A DNA stretch of 64,000 nt from Trogon surrucura. Taxonomy: Eukaryota; Chordata; Aves; Trogoniformes; Trogonidae. The stretch covers positions 141,573,845 to 141,637,844 of the forward strand of contig CM036617.1 of the NCBI GenBank assembly GCA_020746105.1, written 5' to 3'. A program made the position numbers and the translations under genes. Shown one piece after another: positions 40,951 to 51,737 of the stretch (position 1 is its first letter; each line of letters opens with the position of its first letter). The notes beneath the pieces were generated by a model, which had not been told where the DNA came from, searched no databases, and saw nothing but the letters and a program-made list of their open reading frames with translations.

Positions 40951-41701
40951 CAGTAGTAACATTCTGCAGTACATTTCCTAATTCCTTGTCTGAAGAACTA
41001 AAATTTGCGACATTTTCTTAGGAATCTGTGCTCTTACTCAAAGTTGATGATGCTGGTGGCTAGCTTTGTAGGCAATTTTTAGAACTTATTTCACTGGAAA
41101 TAAAACTAATTCTAGGAATTGGAGATACATCACATTCTATATGCTGGAGCATTGTTGCTGAAGGTATTCACTGACCAATCAAAAAGGGTTAGTTTGGCCC
41201 ACTTCTGCAAAGATTTAATATAAGACAGTAGTTTGTTCTCTGCAGTGTCGTAAGACCTGCTAGACAACTTTCAAAGTGATGAGAACACAGGACCAAATCA
41301 GCATATCTAAAGCTTTTAGATAAGGTGAGCAAATACTGTTCAAACATAATGCGTGTGTATATTGATATTTGTTATTTTTCTGTAAGGTTTGGTGAGAAGT
41401 GTATAATGCCTGCCATACAAACAGAGTATGTAACTTTTATCAGCAAAGGAGAGAAAACAACAATCTACAGAATGATTGTCATAACTTTAATTCATATTGA
41501 AGTATTTTGGGGAGGGGTTGTTTTTTCCTCTGTCCTGTCGATGAGTCATGTTGTCTAAAGCTTCTGGATCAGAGCAATGTTGAATAATATTCCACTTTTG
41601 GATAAATGTATTCTATGTGCTGTAACTTATTCAAATACTTTAAACAAATAAATATTCAGATACTGTAAGTACAGGATTTTTTTTATTTATTCTTTCACCA
41701 G

Positions 41702-41738
41702 TGTAAAGAAGTTTAAGTGACTGCTCTACTTGATCAAA
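41702..41738 (+). other. PPARA: 5' UTR part of the start-codon exon
   Basis: The segment begins after a good acceptor, a long T-rich tract ending TTCTTTCACCAG at 41690-41701. It gives 37 untranslated bases before the ATG. The start context has A at -3 and G at +4, a favourable Kozak setting. Confidence 0.65.
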
Positions 41739-41946
41739 ATGGTGGACACTGAAAACCAGCTCTATCCCCTTACTCCCTTGGAGGAGGATGATCTAGGGAG
41801 CCCTTTATCAGGAGAGTTCCTACAAGATATGGAGAACATTCAAGACCTCTCTCAGTCTCTAGGTGATGATAGCTCTGGAGCTTTAAGTTTAACAGAGTTC
41901 CAGTCACTGGGAAATGGGCCAGGATCTGATGGATCAATTAAAACAG
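41739..41946 (+). CDS. PPARA: PPARA coding exon 1: N-terminal A/B region (residues 1-69, part of 70)
   Basis: PPARA is a ligand-activated nuclear receptor. As a heterodimer with RXR it binds DR1 response elements and switches on fatty-acid uptake, beta-oxidation and ketogenesis genes, mainly in liver, heart and muscle nuclei. This exon encodes the acidic N-terminal activation (AF-1) region. It starts [19 protein letters not shown] and includes the family-typical [20 protein letters not shown] and PGSDGS segments, which align without gaps to mammalian PPARA. An upstream in-frame TTG was ignored because the ATG at 41739 begins the conserved MVDTE. The exon ends with the first base of an Asp codon before GTAAGAG, a phase 1 donor. 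It is the most diverged part of the protein, as expected for an A/B domain. Confidence 0.96.
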
Positions 41947-44606
41947 GTAAGAGTTTGCTTTACCATAAAACTTTCTTTTATAAATACATAGTGATTGCAT
42001 TAAAAAAATTCTTAATTTCTAAAATTGTTGTTTATTACTAAGTGACACTAGAAATATATAAGCTGATTATAGCATGGTCTTAAAATATGTAAGGCTGAAG
42101 TTAGTTTATTAGACAAACATCACAAAAATTACTGTAACATAAAGTTGCTGTTTCAAATTATCATTAGTATCAACACCTTTTTCAAAATATTTTTTAGAAA
42201 TCACTATTACTAGCAACGAAGTTACAATGTATTGTAGTCATGCAGGAAGTCACAATATTGTACTAGAGAAATTTTCCAGTTTTTAAAGATTCTTCAAATC
42301 ACATACATTTGAAAAGTATTGTGAAATGTTTGCCAAAAATCGGTACTCTAACCTTTAAAAGCTCACCTAGAATTCCAGTGTGTTTTAGTGTACTGATGCT
42401 TTGAACATGCTGTTTTCTCCCTCTTCTCAAGAGTAGCATTGTTACCTGATGACTTCTACCCTGATTAAAGTAACTGTCTCAGAGTGCTAATGCATTGCAT
42501 AGTCTTTAGTCAAAAGATATTTGTGAGAGGCTTTGTCTGAGACATCAAAATGGAAATAATTGAAGTGATATGGGACACTGCAATAATGTCAGTAAGGTAT
42601 TCCTTTTGAAGTTGTGATTTTACAATCTTAACAATAGAACTTTAACCTTTCAGGTTGTTTTATGCTATGTTTTGTTTTGAGGGTTTCTTGATTTCCAGGC
42701 TGTGATTGCTATTTTTACTTTGCAAAAACTGCACTAGTACAGCTGAAGTGTGCCTCCGTGCTAAAGTAGTTGAAATGAATAGTGTGAATTTCGAAGGGGG
42801 AAGGGACCCTGCCTCTTGGCACTGTTGCCCAAAGGAATGTTTGCAGAAGTTTTGTGTCCACTTTGGTTGCAGACATTTGCAATGGACATGACTTACAGAA
42901 AAAATAATTATGTCCTGGGTTTATAACGTCATCTTTCTGACACAGGAGGTGTTTTTTTTTTTAAATCATAGAATCATTAAGGTTGGAAAACCCCTCTACA
43001 ATCATCAAGTCCAACTGTTAACCCAACACCAACATGACTACTGAACCATGTCCCGAAGTGCGACATCTACACATTTTTTGAACGCTTTCTGGGACAGTGA
43101 CTCCACCACTTCCCTAGGCAGCCTGTTCCAATGCTTTACCACCCTTTCAGTAAATAATTATTTGCGTGCATGTGTGCACAAGTCCAACAATAATTTAAAT
43201 ACCTTCTACTTTCACCTTCTAATTTGAGTATTCAGTGTTTATCGCAAAACATTCTAGTTTTGCCGGTAGAGAAGATGGAAAAAGTAAACTTCTAAGGCCC
43301 GAATTCCATAAGGCGAGTATATGAGAATCACACTTTAAAAAAATCCTGGGTCTTAGGCTGTTTTTGATGACTCTGATGCCTGTGGGCTTGGCAGTGCTGG
43401 CAAGGCAGACTGAGTTTTGTGCCAAGGTTTTTTCCAACATAATACTTGTTGACCTACATTCATGAATGTTTCTTAATCTTTCTGTTAAAATAACACACCC
43501 ATTAATTTGCTCAAGTCTTGTGGTGCAAGTTGCAAGATGGAAGATAAAAGAAATTCTGGCCCCAGAAAATATTTTCCTCAAATAAGGTAGAAATATTAAT
43601 TGAAATAATTACAGTTGGATCATGTTAGTTTTGTGGCATGTTTATCTATCTAGTAGTAAAATATCTGGAGAGTTTACTTCGTTGGATAGAATGAAAAGCA
43701 GAAATGCTTTTCCCATTATAATCAACAGGTAGAATACCTGAGTAAGGTTTCTATTGCTGGGTTATCTTAGAAGCAGACGTTCGTGTTACTTTCTTAAGTG
43801 TAACAGCATGAGCTAGGAGTATGTCTTTTGTCACACCATGGCAGTAGGACTTATGCTCAGCACTATGACACAAGAGATGGAAAATGTAGCATTAAGATGA
43901 GCAGTTGGTAACCTTCCTGGAAAGAACAAGTGACAGATTGAACAGTGACACTTTCAGTTGGGAGGGGGTGTTTATTTTATGGTGTAGTTGTTGTGTTTTT
44001 TTCTTTTTATATTTTATACTGTTTGTCTTGAGCAGTAGATGCATGTTGAATACTGCTTTTCAGTTTCAGATTTGTTATTTGTGAAAACAGTATATGTGCA
44101 TTTTTATGATTGAGGAAATTTCCTTGATTTAAAAGAAATATTAATTCAGTACTTTTTAGCCAATTATTTTAAGTTGTGGGTTAAAATAAAATCCATGTTC
44201 ACATCAGGTTGAGAAACATTGGAAAAAATCAAAGTAAAAAATGGAACATGGGAAAATCAAAAAAAGCTTGGTTTTCTCTTTTGTGTGGTGCATATTTACT
44301 GAATCAAGAACCATTATCCCCCCTTCTAGTTCTTGTTATCAGGGTTACTTTGATAAGACTTTTTGTTTGTTGACATGTGTGTCTCATCAAAATTAGCAGA
44401 GTACACCCTGTATGTTGTTTGTGTTTGCACTCTTAATATGAATATTCATTATCTTTCAACCGCTTAAGACAAAATTATTAGTTAGCTTAATGACTGTTAA
44501 CTCATGATTATTTTTTTAGAATAAGCTCATTTTTATGTGGATTTGGTATAGAAGTGGTACCAGTCTTGATAGTATAGTATTTATGAAGTGTTCCTTTTTC
44601 TTTTAG
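41947..44606. other. PPARA: PPARA intron, phase 1
   Basis: A GT-AG intron of about 2.7 kb. It contains the antisense CR1 fragment at 42966-43163. No other exon or gene is seen; the minus-strand frame of 120 codons at 43219-43581 has no recognisable motif. Confidence 0.85.
42966..43163 (-). mobile_element. CR1 LINE 3' fragment, antisense to PPARA
   Basis: Read on the + strand it begins TCATAGAATCATTAAGG, the reverse complement of the CR1 3' terminal repeats. It continues through ATCATCAAGTCCAACTGTTA and AGGCAGCCTGTTCCAATGC to about CCACCCTTTCAGTAAATAAT. These are standard blocks of the CR1 3' region in order. It is therefore a 5'-truncated copy of roughly 200 bases, inserted on the minus strand within an intron. 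Point differences throughout indicate an old insertion. Confidence 0.9.
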
Positions 44607-44767
44607 ACACCCTTTCACCAGCATCCAGTCCTTCATCCATTAATTTTGCCACAGCTCCAGGTAGCATAGATGAATCACCCAGTGGAGCATTAAACATTGA
44701 ATGTAGAATTTGTGGGGATAAAGCCTCAGGCTACCATTACGGAGTACATGCTTGTGAAGGTTGTAAG
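44607..44767 (+). CDS. PPARA: PPARA coding exon 2: end of A/B region and first zinc finger (residues 70-123)
   Basis: This 161-base exon completes Asp70 and reads [11 protein letters not shown], then [20 protein letters not shown]. The first zinc finger has its four cysteines at 102, 105, 119 and 122. The P-box CEGCKG begins at Cys119 and finishes in the next exon; it sets half-site recognition of AGGTCA. The exon ends exactly after Lys123 at AAG/GTACAG, phase 0. Splitting the two zinc fingers at this point is the conserved nuclear receptor gene plan, and 161 bases is the usual PPARA exon size. The acceptor is TTCTTTTAG. Confidence 0.97.
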
Positions 44768-46112
44768 GTACAGTTGTAATTTTCTTTTTAAGAACCTAAA
44801 TCATGCTGCTTTATTTACAGGGTTATATGAAGATAAACATTTGTTACTTAAATGTTTAATTAATATAATTCTAGACATTACAATTATTTAAATAATAAAC
44901 ATATCTGTGATCTTTTTTTTCTGAAATAAATTGTTCAGATACCATAACTCAATACCAGACCTTCATCAAGCAGGGGCAATTCACTATGATAATTTTAATG
45001 CTGCTTTTCTGGATACAGTTAGTTAAACACTAAAACATCTTAAAACACTAAACTGTGACTAAAAGTCAAAGCCTACTTGCTCCACTAGTGTTTTATTTGT
45101 GTCGGGAGTATGGCTGTGAGAAGCATGTGAGTTTTCTACATTTCCATTATAACAGTAACAAATCCTGAATTTCTCATCTCTATCACATTCTGCCTGAATC
45201 ACTTAGTGTTGTACCTCTTGTAGTTTTGGGGCCAGTGCATGTTTCTGCAGCAAATTGATGTTAGTATTAATGTAGTATTTGGAGGATTATATGACCCATG
45301 AATTATAAGATTATTTTTTTCCTTCTAACATTTTCCATTTTTTTTCTAAATTATAATATAAGGTGAGATAAATAATTGTGTATGTGTACATTTTTCTTTC
45401 ATGCACATTGTCAGAATATGGTCACTTGAAAATAAATCTTGTGGAATAATGCTAGAATGTCTGTTAGAGATGGGGAGCCAGTTCATAGTCAGTTGTGTAG
45501 CACAGTCTAAATGACATGTTGTTACGTTGCGTGAAGCAAAATGTTGCAATGTCTCTAAATTTGATGACCCTTGGATTTTGTAGTATGAGACTAACCGTAC
45601 ATTGCGTTATCAAGACATCATGGTAAGATCTGTTGATTTACAAGCTTTTCTGTAATGCTCATTTTTGTGTACTTGGCTTTTTCTATACACTGTGCTATGT
45701 TGTCATACCCCTCACATTTGATGAATGAAGATCTGTTAAATCTCTGCATTTGTGTGACTTACACATGTGAAGGATTAACGTTACTTCTGACAGAGGCTGC
45801 TGAAGAGAATGCATACAAAATATGTGACTCTTGCTTAGCCCTTAAGAGCAAATCTGCTTGAGTACTCTGAGCTCTTGGCCCTCTCCCGACAAAGAGGACT
45901 GGGAGCTTGTCCATCCTTTTGTGTTCTCCATTCTATACCTGACTTCATCAGACCACTTCACTGCATAGATTCTTACCTTTGGACAGGTTTTACTTTGCAT
46001 ATCGTTTTGCTAGTGACATCAATAAACAATAAAATACAAAAAAAACAAACTATAATTGAAGGTCATCAACATTCTTTAACATTACATGCTGTTTTTTTTA
46101 AACTTTTTATAG
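44768..46112. other. PPARA: PPARA intron, phase 0
   Basis: A GT-AG intron of about 1.35 kb between the two zinc-finger exons. It is AT-rich, with no repeat or gene recognised. Retention would add Val-Gln-Leu and a stop after Lys123. Confidence 0.85.
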
Positions 46113-46251
46113 GGTTTTTTTAGAAGAACAATTCGTTTAAAACTCATCTATGATAAATGTGATCGCAACTGCAAAATTCAGAAAAAAAATCGTAATAAGT
46201 GCCAATACTGTCGTTTTCAAAAGTGCCTTTCAGTGGGAATGTCACATAATG
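46113..46251 (+). CDS. PPARA: PPARA coding exon 3: second zinc finger (residues 124-169, part of 170)
   Basis: This 139-base exon starts [20 protein letters not shown]. The second finger has cysteines at 139, 143, 153 and 156. Only three residues separate the first two, the short D-box that is a hallmark of PPARs compared with the five residues in most nuclear receptors. It continues [20 protein letters not shown] to SVGMSHN, the C-terminal extension that contacts the 5' flank of the response element. The donor after the first base of Ala170 is GTAGGT, phase 1. The acceptor TTTTTATAG precedes GGT. Confidence 0.97.
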
Positions 46252-48524
46252 GTAGGTAAGAGTACCCTTAATCATTTGTTTGTTCCTACCTGGAGCCTGT
46301 TTCTGGAAGCAGGCGCCTGGATAACGTTTTTACTTATACATATGAGTTGAACTTCAGGTTTTTACAGTACACATTGTGATGGGGGACACCAGTTTCCCCA
46401 AGGAGTAGTTAATGCAATTGATAACATAGCTGTCAAATGTACTGTTAGGAGCCTTACACAATGGTACTGGATGTCTCTTTGTCCATATGCATGTTCATTT
46501 AATTGCTTTCTTCACCCAAAACTCTGACACCATTACTCCCATTGAAACAAATTTCAATACTGGAAGAATTGTGATCAAGAGTGTTGTAGAGGAGTAGGAA
46601 GAGAACCACTAGCTCATGGTGGGAGGGAATTATGTAGGATAACGAATTATGCAGGAAACGAGACTGCGTTATTTTTCAGGTTACAGTGCAGCAGCTCTTG
46701 GGCAGATGGTTCGGGGAGTGTTGGGGGAAGGCAAGATCTGTGCTGACTGTGGAAGCAGTAGTTTGCTTGTTAAACAGAATGGTAAAAATGCAGAGCATTT
46801 AGATATCCAGCTTAAAATTTGTATTACTGTTTGTATTAATGATTTAAGATAAGGCTGGTAAGCCTGTGGCTTACAGGCCAATTTCAACCAGCAAGGCAGT
46901 GTTATGCACAGTATGCAGCTTGCTAAGCAACTTTGGTAAAGAGGAAGAGGCCAAGCCATGAGAGAGCACGTAGGTCTGATAGTGTCAAGGCTGAACCTGG
47001 GAGCACATGCGATTTGGGAGTAGGTGAAAAACAGGCAAAAATGGTGGGCTGCGTGAAACGTTGTGGCTTAGGAGATGAACTTTCTAAAGAAACTATGTAG
47101 TCAACATAGCTGGGGTGGGAATGTGATTGGCAAAGTTGCCTGTGACATTGTAGTCTAGAGCCCTAGCAAGAGACAGTGGGAGAGCTGACTTTCTGGTTCT
47201 GGGGAACTCTGGCTCTCTTGTGGTGTTGAGCCTTGACTGAGATTAAGGTCCACTGCAAGACTGGTGATAAATTTCCTGAGGTAGCAGACTTGGGAAGAGT
47301 GTGCCAGCCAACAAAGTAACATCTCAGGGGCATGAATTGCGCAGGGAGCTGTGCTGGTTGACAGGAATTAACATTCAGCTGAAGCTGTTTCATCCTACTA
47401 AAGTGCTGTGGGCACATGGGCTCCAGATGCTGAACAGGCCTTCCATGCTGGACTTCCATTGAAGTTCAAAACTCCACTTCAGATCATGACTTATGTCATG
47501 AGACACCATCTTACATCATGAGAAAATTCTTTGGGCATGCTAAAGGGCTAATTCTGTACATGCTCTGAACTGCTCAGTCTAAGCAGCAAGGTTCTGTCGT
47601 CTCACTGGTTAGATGCTGAGATGCAGTAAGAGTAACCAGCTGTATTAGCCACCTCAATCCCTTTTAAAATAGAGCTGGTTTAATTTTCAACTAAAACTGA
47701 AGAGGAGTGTGGACATGCCGTGTTTTTTTGCTAAATGGCAAGACCGCTTGCTCAAGAACTGGAAGACCTCTGTACCCCGTGGTGTTTCAAACTCGCATCT
47801 AAAATGCTGGGTTGAGGAGTTCTTTCTGTTGACTACAGCCTTTGAGCATAAATCCAGGTCTCTGGTCTGTTTTGGTCTCACTCGTCAGTCATAGAATCAT
47901 AGAATCAATTGGGTTGGAAAAGACCTCGGAGATCATCAAGTCCAACCCTTGGTCCAATTCCAGTCCGTTTACTAGATCATGGCAGTCTAGATATGTCAAC
48001 GTGAACATTCAGTGTATAAAGATCTGAATACCCCAAGAGGTTCAGAATCAGCAGTGGGGTTCAGGCACAACTCCATTGCAGTGTCCCCGTGGAGTAATTC
48101 CCCAGGCAACTCTTTAGCAGGCGTGTGTGCTCTCTGCCACATTCCTGACGTGAGCTTACTCAGTTTTTTAGAATACACATTGTTGAGTTTGAGTTTTATA
48201 TTGGAAGTTGTAGAACACAATAAGGAGAAAACAAAATATAGGTACTTAGGCAACGTAGATGGAAAACCACATGCGTTCTAGCTCATTGCAGACACCACTT
48301 CGCGTTTTGAAAGATCTCATTATCTTCAGTTTAGCGTATTGTCTTGATAATTAGTCCCTGAAAATGGAAAGGAAGAGATTTTTTCACTCGTGAATTTATC
48401 ATAAAAAGATACTACCTCTGTCTCAGTTTTTCTAGACAGTAAATCTTACCGTTCTGATCAGTGGTGGTAAAAGTCGTAGGTTTTTGTGTAACTTACGTTT
48501 GTTTTACAATTGTCTTCCCATCAG
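46252..48524. other. PPARA: PPARA intron, phase 1
   Basis: A GT-AG intron of about 2.3 kb. It contains an antisense CR1 fragment at 47889-47995. No other element or exon is recognised; open frames of up to 98 codons lack motifs. Confidence 0.85.
47889..47995 (-). mobile_element. CR1 LINE 3' fragment, antisense to PPARA
   Basis: On the + strand it starts with TCATAGAATCATAGAATC, the reverse complement of the CR1 terminal octamer repeats. It continues through GGGTTGGAAAAGACCTC, ATCATCAAGTCCAACCC and GGTCCAATTCCAGTCCGTT. The last block differs from the corresponding part of the copy at 42966, so the two belong to different CR1 subfamilies. About 100 bases remain. Confidence 0.88.
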
Positions 48525-48727
48525 CAATACGTTTTGGACGAATGCCAAGGTCTGAGAAGGCTAAGTTGAAAGCAGAAATTCTAACAGGTGAAAATTATGT
48601 AGAAGATTCAGAAATGGCAGATCTTAAATCACTTGCCAAAAGAATACATGATGCTTACCTGAAAAACTTCAATATGAACAAGGTTAAAGCCAGAATCATC
48701 CTTGCAGGGAAAACTAATAACAATCCA
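48525..48727 (+). CDS. PPARA: PPARA coding exon 4: hinge region (rest of residue 170 to 237)
   Basis: This 203-base exon begins by completing Ala170, then reads [20 protein letters not shown]. The [10 protein letters not shown] stretch is the conserved end of the DNA-binding domain extension. The rest is the hinge (D domain) leading to the start of the ligand-binding domain, including [20 protein letters not shown]. It ends after Pro237 at CCA/GTAAGT, a strong phase 0 donor. Differences from human PPARA are concentrated in the hinge, for example [11 protein letters not shown] near residue 185-195. Because 203 is not a multiple of three, skipping this exon would shift the frame. Skipping of the equivalent exon is known to give a truncated human PPAR-alpha isoform. 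Confidence 0.97.
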
Positions 48728-50601
48728 GTAAGTACTTTTGCTGTAACTTTCAAGTAAAGCTGGCAAGTACATAAGGTGATTTTAATAATTTGTTAACCTC
48801 TTAAGCAAATATTTTAGAAAATATGTATAATGCTAATACAGATGTGAAGTATGCAAAAAGAATATCTGTAGTAAATATGGTTGCTTTTAGCCACTACCAG
48901 AATAATAGGAAGCTTTAGGAAAAGCAGGTCATTAACTTGTAAATGGAACTTCATAACCTTATATTATAGTAGGCAAACAAGGTAAAGAAAATTAGTTCTT
49001 AATAAAAAATAAAAGTGACATCTGAGTGTGAATACCTCTTGGTATGGGTGGGGGAAATACTTCAAAATTAATTTCCTATTATGACAGTGAAGTGTTTACA
49101 GTGTTTTTCTGCCACAAATGTCAGGATATATACTGGTATCTTTTAGGGTGTACAGGAGTGCTGTATGACTTTTGTTTTAATTGCAACAATATTAATAGCA
49201 GGAGAGGAAAGAAAACTTGAGTTAGTAATTCTTTATTTCCAATTCTGGCCATTTCTGCACCCAGCCGTCCTGGTCCTCACTGGATGGTTACTTTGAAAGG
49301 GAGAAGCAAACAAGTTTGTGAAGACACATGCCGTAGAGATTATTCTTCTTTCAGGATAATTTAATCATTAAGGTCTACCTAATCATGTCAAATGCTTTTT
49401 GTTTCGTAGCACATAAGATTGTATAACTATTATCAGGACTGAGTTGTTTCACTTCATGCGTATTTTTTTTTAAATTCTGTTGTGATTTATGTTGATTATA
49501 TGTAGAAGATAAGTATCTTATTTAACTAACAATTTTAATTTCAGTAAAAATTTGCAGGGAAGATGTTTTATATATGCCACAACAAAAACCATGCAACTGT
49601 GTGGATGAGTGTTCTAAAAATTGTAAGCAAATTGTCTTCTAAATTATGAAATTTGATTTATTATAGTCTAGTCTAGCCGAGTGTACAGGCTTCTACGTGA
49701 AAAGAGAGACATATAAATAATCCCAGTCTTTTTTACCAGATTAAAGACATGCTTAAAATTAAGCACAGGCTTAAACATTTTGGGGGGTACAAGCTGACAT
49801 CAGCCTACAGTAAATGCCATATTTTAACACCTTACCGAGTAGGTGTCTGCATAAAGTCCTTTTCAAGCTTGTTACCACATGTCAGAATCATTAGCTACCA
49901 TGTGTTTCATACATGCAGGGATTCTAAGTCACTGCAACCTAATTTTTGTGTTTGCATTTATGCAGTCAAGGGTCTTGGATTAGAGTCATCTGATTGGCTA
50001 CTAATAGTGGCTTGCCTCTGTCTTGCTGAATTTACAACTCAAAATTACTGAAGAATCAGTATATTATAAACAAGCTGCTTCCTCATTCTTCAGTGTGCAG
50101 GGAAGAGGAGAGGTTTCTTAAGCTACTTCACCATCTCTTGGGAGAACAAGCGTTTTAATTTTCTTTTGACTTCTTAACAGAAAGATTAAATAAATAAAAA
50201 ATGAGGGGTTTGTTGTTGGTAATTAGGATTCCACCAGTTTCTGAACAGTACATTAACGGTTGGTTTCCATAAATCCTAATTCGTGGGACCACTCTAATTC
50301 TTTTCAGACTGAACTAGCATTTTTCATGATGACAAGGTATCATTTTTAAATTTGCCTCCTAAGTCCTTGGCCATACCTATTTTATGCATAGTGAAATGAT
50401 GATAAATTCCAAAAAGATTTACAAGATAGACTTCATTTTTAAAAAAGGGAAAGTTCTGTTCTGTGTGACTTTTAAGTACTAAAGTGAGATGGAATATATA
50501 GTTGCCACATGCATTTAAAAAGTGGACAAAAGTGGGAAACTGTTTGACAGTTTTCTTAATGACAGAAGTTAATTCTGTGAGTTTCTAACAGAATACCGAG
50601 T

Positions 50602-50606
50602 GTTCC
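50602..50606. repeat. 5-bp target site duplication, left copy
   Basis: GTTCC directly precedes the TG of the LTR. The identical GTTCC at 51733-51737 directly follows its terminal CA. The pair supports a real retroviral-type integration. Confidence 0.8.
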
Positions 50607-51016
50607 TGTTTTGGGTTGGCCTGGCCGGATTTCGGCGGCAGGCGGGGAGCTGCAGGGTGGCCTCTGCAAGAAGCTGCTAGAAGCTCCCCAAGTTTGATAG
50701 AGCCAATGCCAGCCGGCTACAAAGAGGGACCCGCCACTGGCCAAGGCTGAACCTATCAGTAAAGTGATAGCAGAGGAACGCCTCTGTGAAAAACATATTT
50801 AAGAACAGGAAAAAAGAACTGCGCCATAACAGCTGGCACAGAGATGGAGGAGTGAGAATCTGTGCAGACACCAAGGTCAGTGAAGAAGGAGGGGGCGGGG
50901 AGGATGAGCTCCAGGCGCCGGAGCAGAGAGAGTCCCCCGGGTCCCTGGTGAAGACCATGGTGAAGCGGGTTGTCCACCGAGGACCCCACGCCGTGTGGGT
51001 GGATGCCTGAAGGGGA

Positions 51017-51269
51017 CTGTAGCCCGTGGGAAGCCCGCATCAGAGCAAGTAGCTGCCGGAACCTGTAGCCCGTGGAAGAGAGGAGTGCCCACGCTGGAGC
51101 AGGTTGACCAGTGGGACTTTTGGGACGCTGCGGGGGACTCACGCTGGAGCAGTTTCCCCTGAAGGACTGCGCCTCAGACTCACGAGGGGTGGGCTGTCCC
51201 TCGTGAGGTGTCTCACGTTGGGCAGTTTGTGATGAATTGCCCTTCGTGGGACGACTCACACTGGAGAAG
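51017..51269 (+). repeat. degenerate internal repeats of about 50 bases within the LTR
   Basis: CTGTAGCCCGTGG occurs at 51017-51029 and 51063-51075. CACGCTGGAGCAG occurs at 51090-51102 and 51140-51152, with a related CACACTGGAGAAG at 51257-51269. Spacing between exact copies is 46 and 50 bases. The middle of the LTR therefore appears to have grown by tandem duplication. Confidence 0.7.
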
Positions 51270-51544
51270 AGAGCGTGAAGCTTGTCTCCCGTGAGAGGGA
51301 CCCCACAATGGCCCTGGGGAAGAGTGAAGAGTCCTCCCCCGGAGTGAAGAAGCGGTGAAACCAACGTTGGATGAACTGACCGCAACCCCCATTCCCTGTC
51401 CCCCTGCGCCGCTCGGGGGGAGGAGGTGGAGAAACCAGGATTGGTGTTAAGCCCAGGAAGAAGGGAGGGATGGGGGAAGGTGTTCTGTTTGAGATCTGTT
51501 TGCTCTTTCTCACTTCTCACTACTCCTCTCTGACTAGTTCTCTT

Positions 51545-51550
51545 AATAAA
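51545..51550 (+). terminator. LTR polyadenylation signal inside PPARA intron
   Basis: AATAAA in sense orientation, followed within about 30-50 bases by the T/G-rich TGAGTCTGTTTTGCCC. It is the natural polyadenylation signal of the retroviral LTR. It could cause premature 3' end formation of PPARA transcripts, although intronic signals are often suppressed. Confidence 0.55.
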
Positions 51551-51732
51551 TGCACCTAATTTCCCCAAAATTGAGTCTGTTTTGCCCAGGACGGTAAATG
51601 AGGGTGATCTCCCTGTCCTTATCTCAAACCCTGAACCCTTGGAAATATTTTCTCCCCCTGTCTAGCAGTGAAGGGGGAGTGAGAGAGCGGCTGTGTGGGT
51701 ACCTGGCGGCTGGCCAGGGTCAAACCACGACA

Positions 51733-51737
51733 GTTCC
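51733..51737. repeat. 5-bp target site duplication, right copy
   Basis: GTTCC, identical to 50602-50606. Confidence 0.8.

Larger units (their letters stand above)
22876..41701. other. PPARA: long 5' intron of PPARA
   Basis: About 19 kb of AT-rich intronic DNA. It holds microsatellites, poly-A/T runs and no recognisable gene. Open frames up to 167 codons on the minus strand (25653-26156) and 130 codons on the plus strand (36013-36405) lack recognisable motifs. A less AT-rich block at about 33900-34410 and a CpG-dense patch at 40759-40950 stand out as possible regulatory DNA. Other acceptor-like sites exist (for example before 28845 and 35462), but their donors are poor. Confidence 0.6.
50607..51732 (+). 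mobile_element. solo LTR of an avian ERVL-type endogenous retrovirus, sense orientation
   Basis: The 1126-base element starts TG and ends CA, flanked by perfect 5-bp duplications. It is far richer in GC than the intron around it. Its 3' part matches the pattern I know from avian ERVL LTRs: AATAAA (51545-51550), TTTTGCCCAGGACGGTAAAT, CTCCCTGTCCTTATCTC, a GGGGGAGTGAGAGAGCGGC block, and an end GGGTCAAACCACGACA. A TATA-like CATATTTAAG is at 50794-50803. The orientation, judged by these signals, is the same as PPARA. The two ends resemble each other in inverted form over about 20 bases. No internal gag, pol or env sequence is present, so this is a recombined solo LTR with no coding capacity. The 270-codon frame on its minus strand (50756-51568) is chance. 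The exact family name needs a repeat library. Confidence 0.88.

Noticed and set aside
50756-51568. Minus-strand open frame of 270 codons, the longest single frame in the window
   Set aside because: It lies wholly inside the GC-rich LTR and runs against its orientation. The predicted protein is low-complexity (Ser, Pro, Gly, Leu) with no domain, and part of it simply mirrors the LTR's internal repeats.
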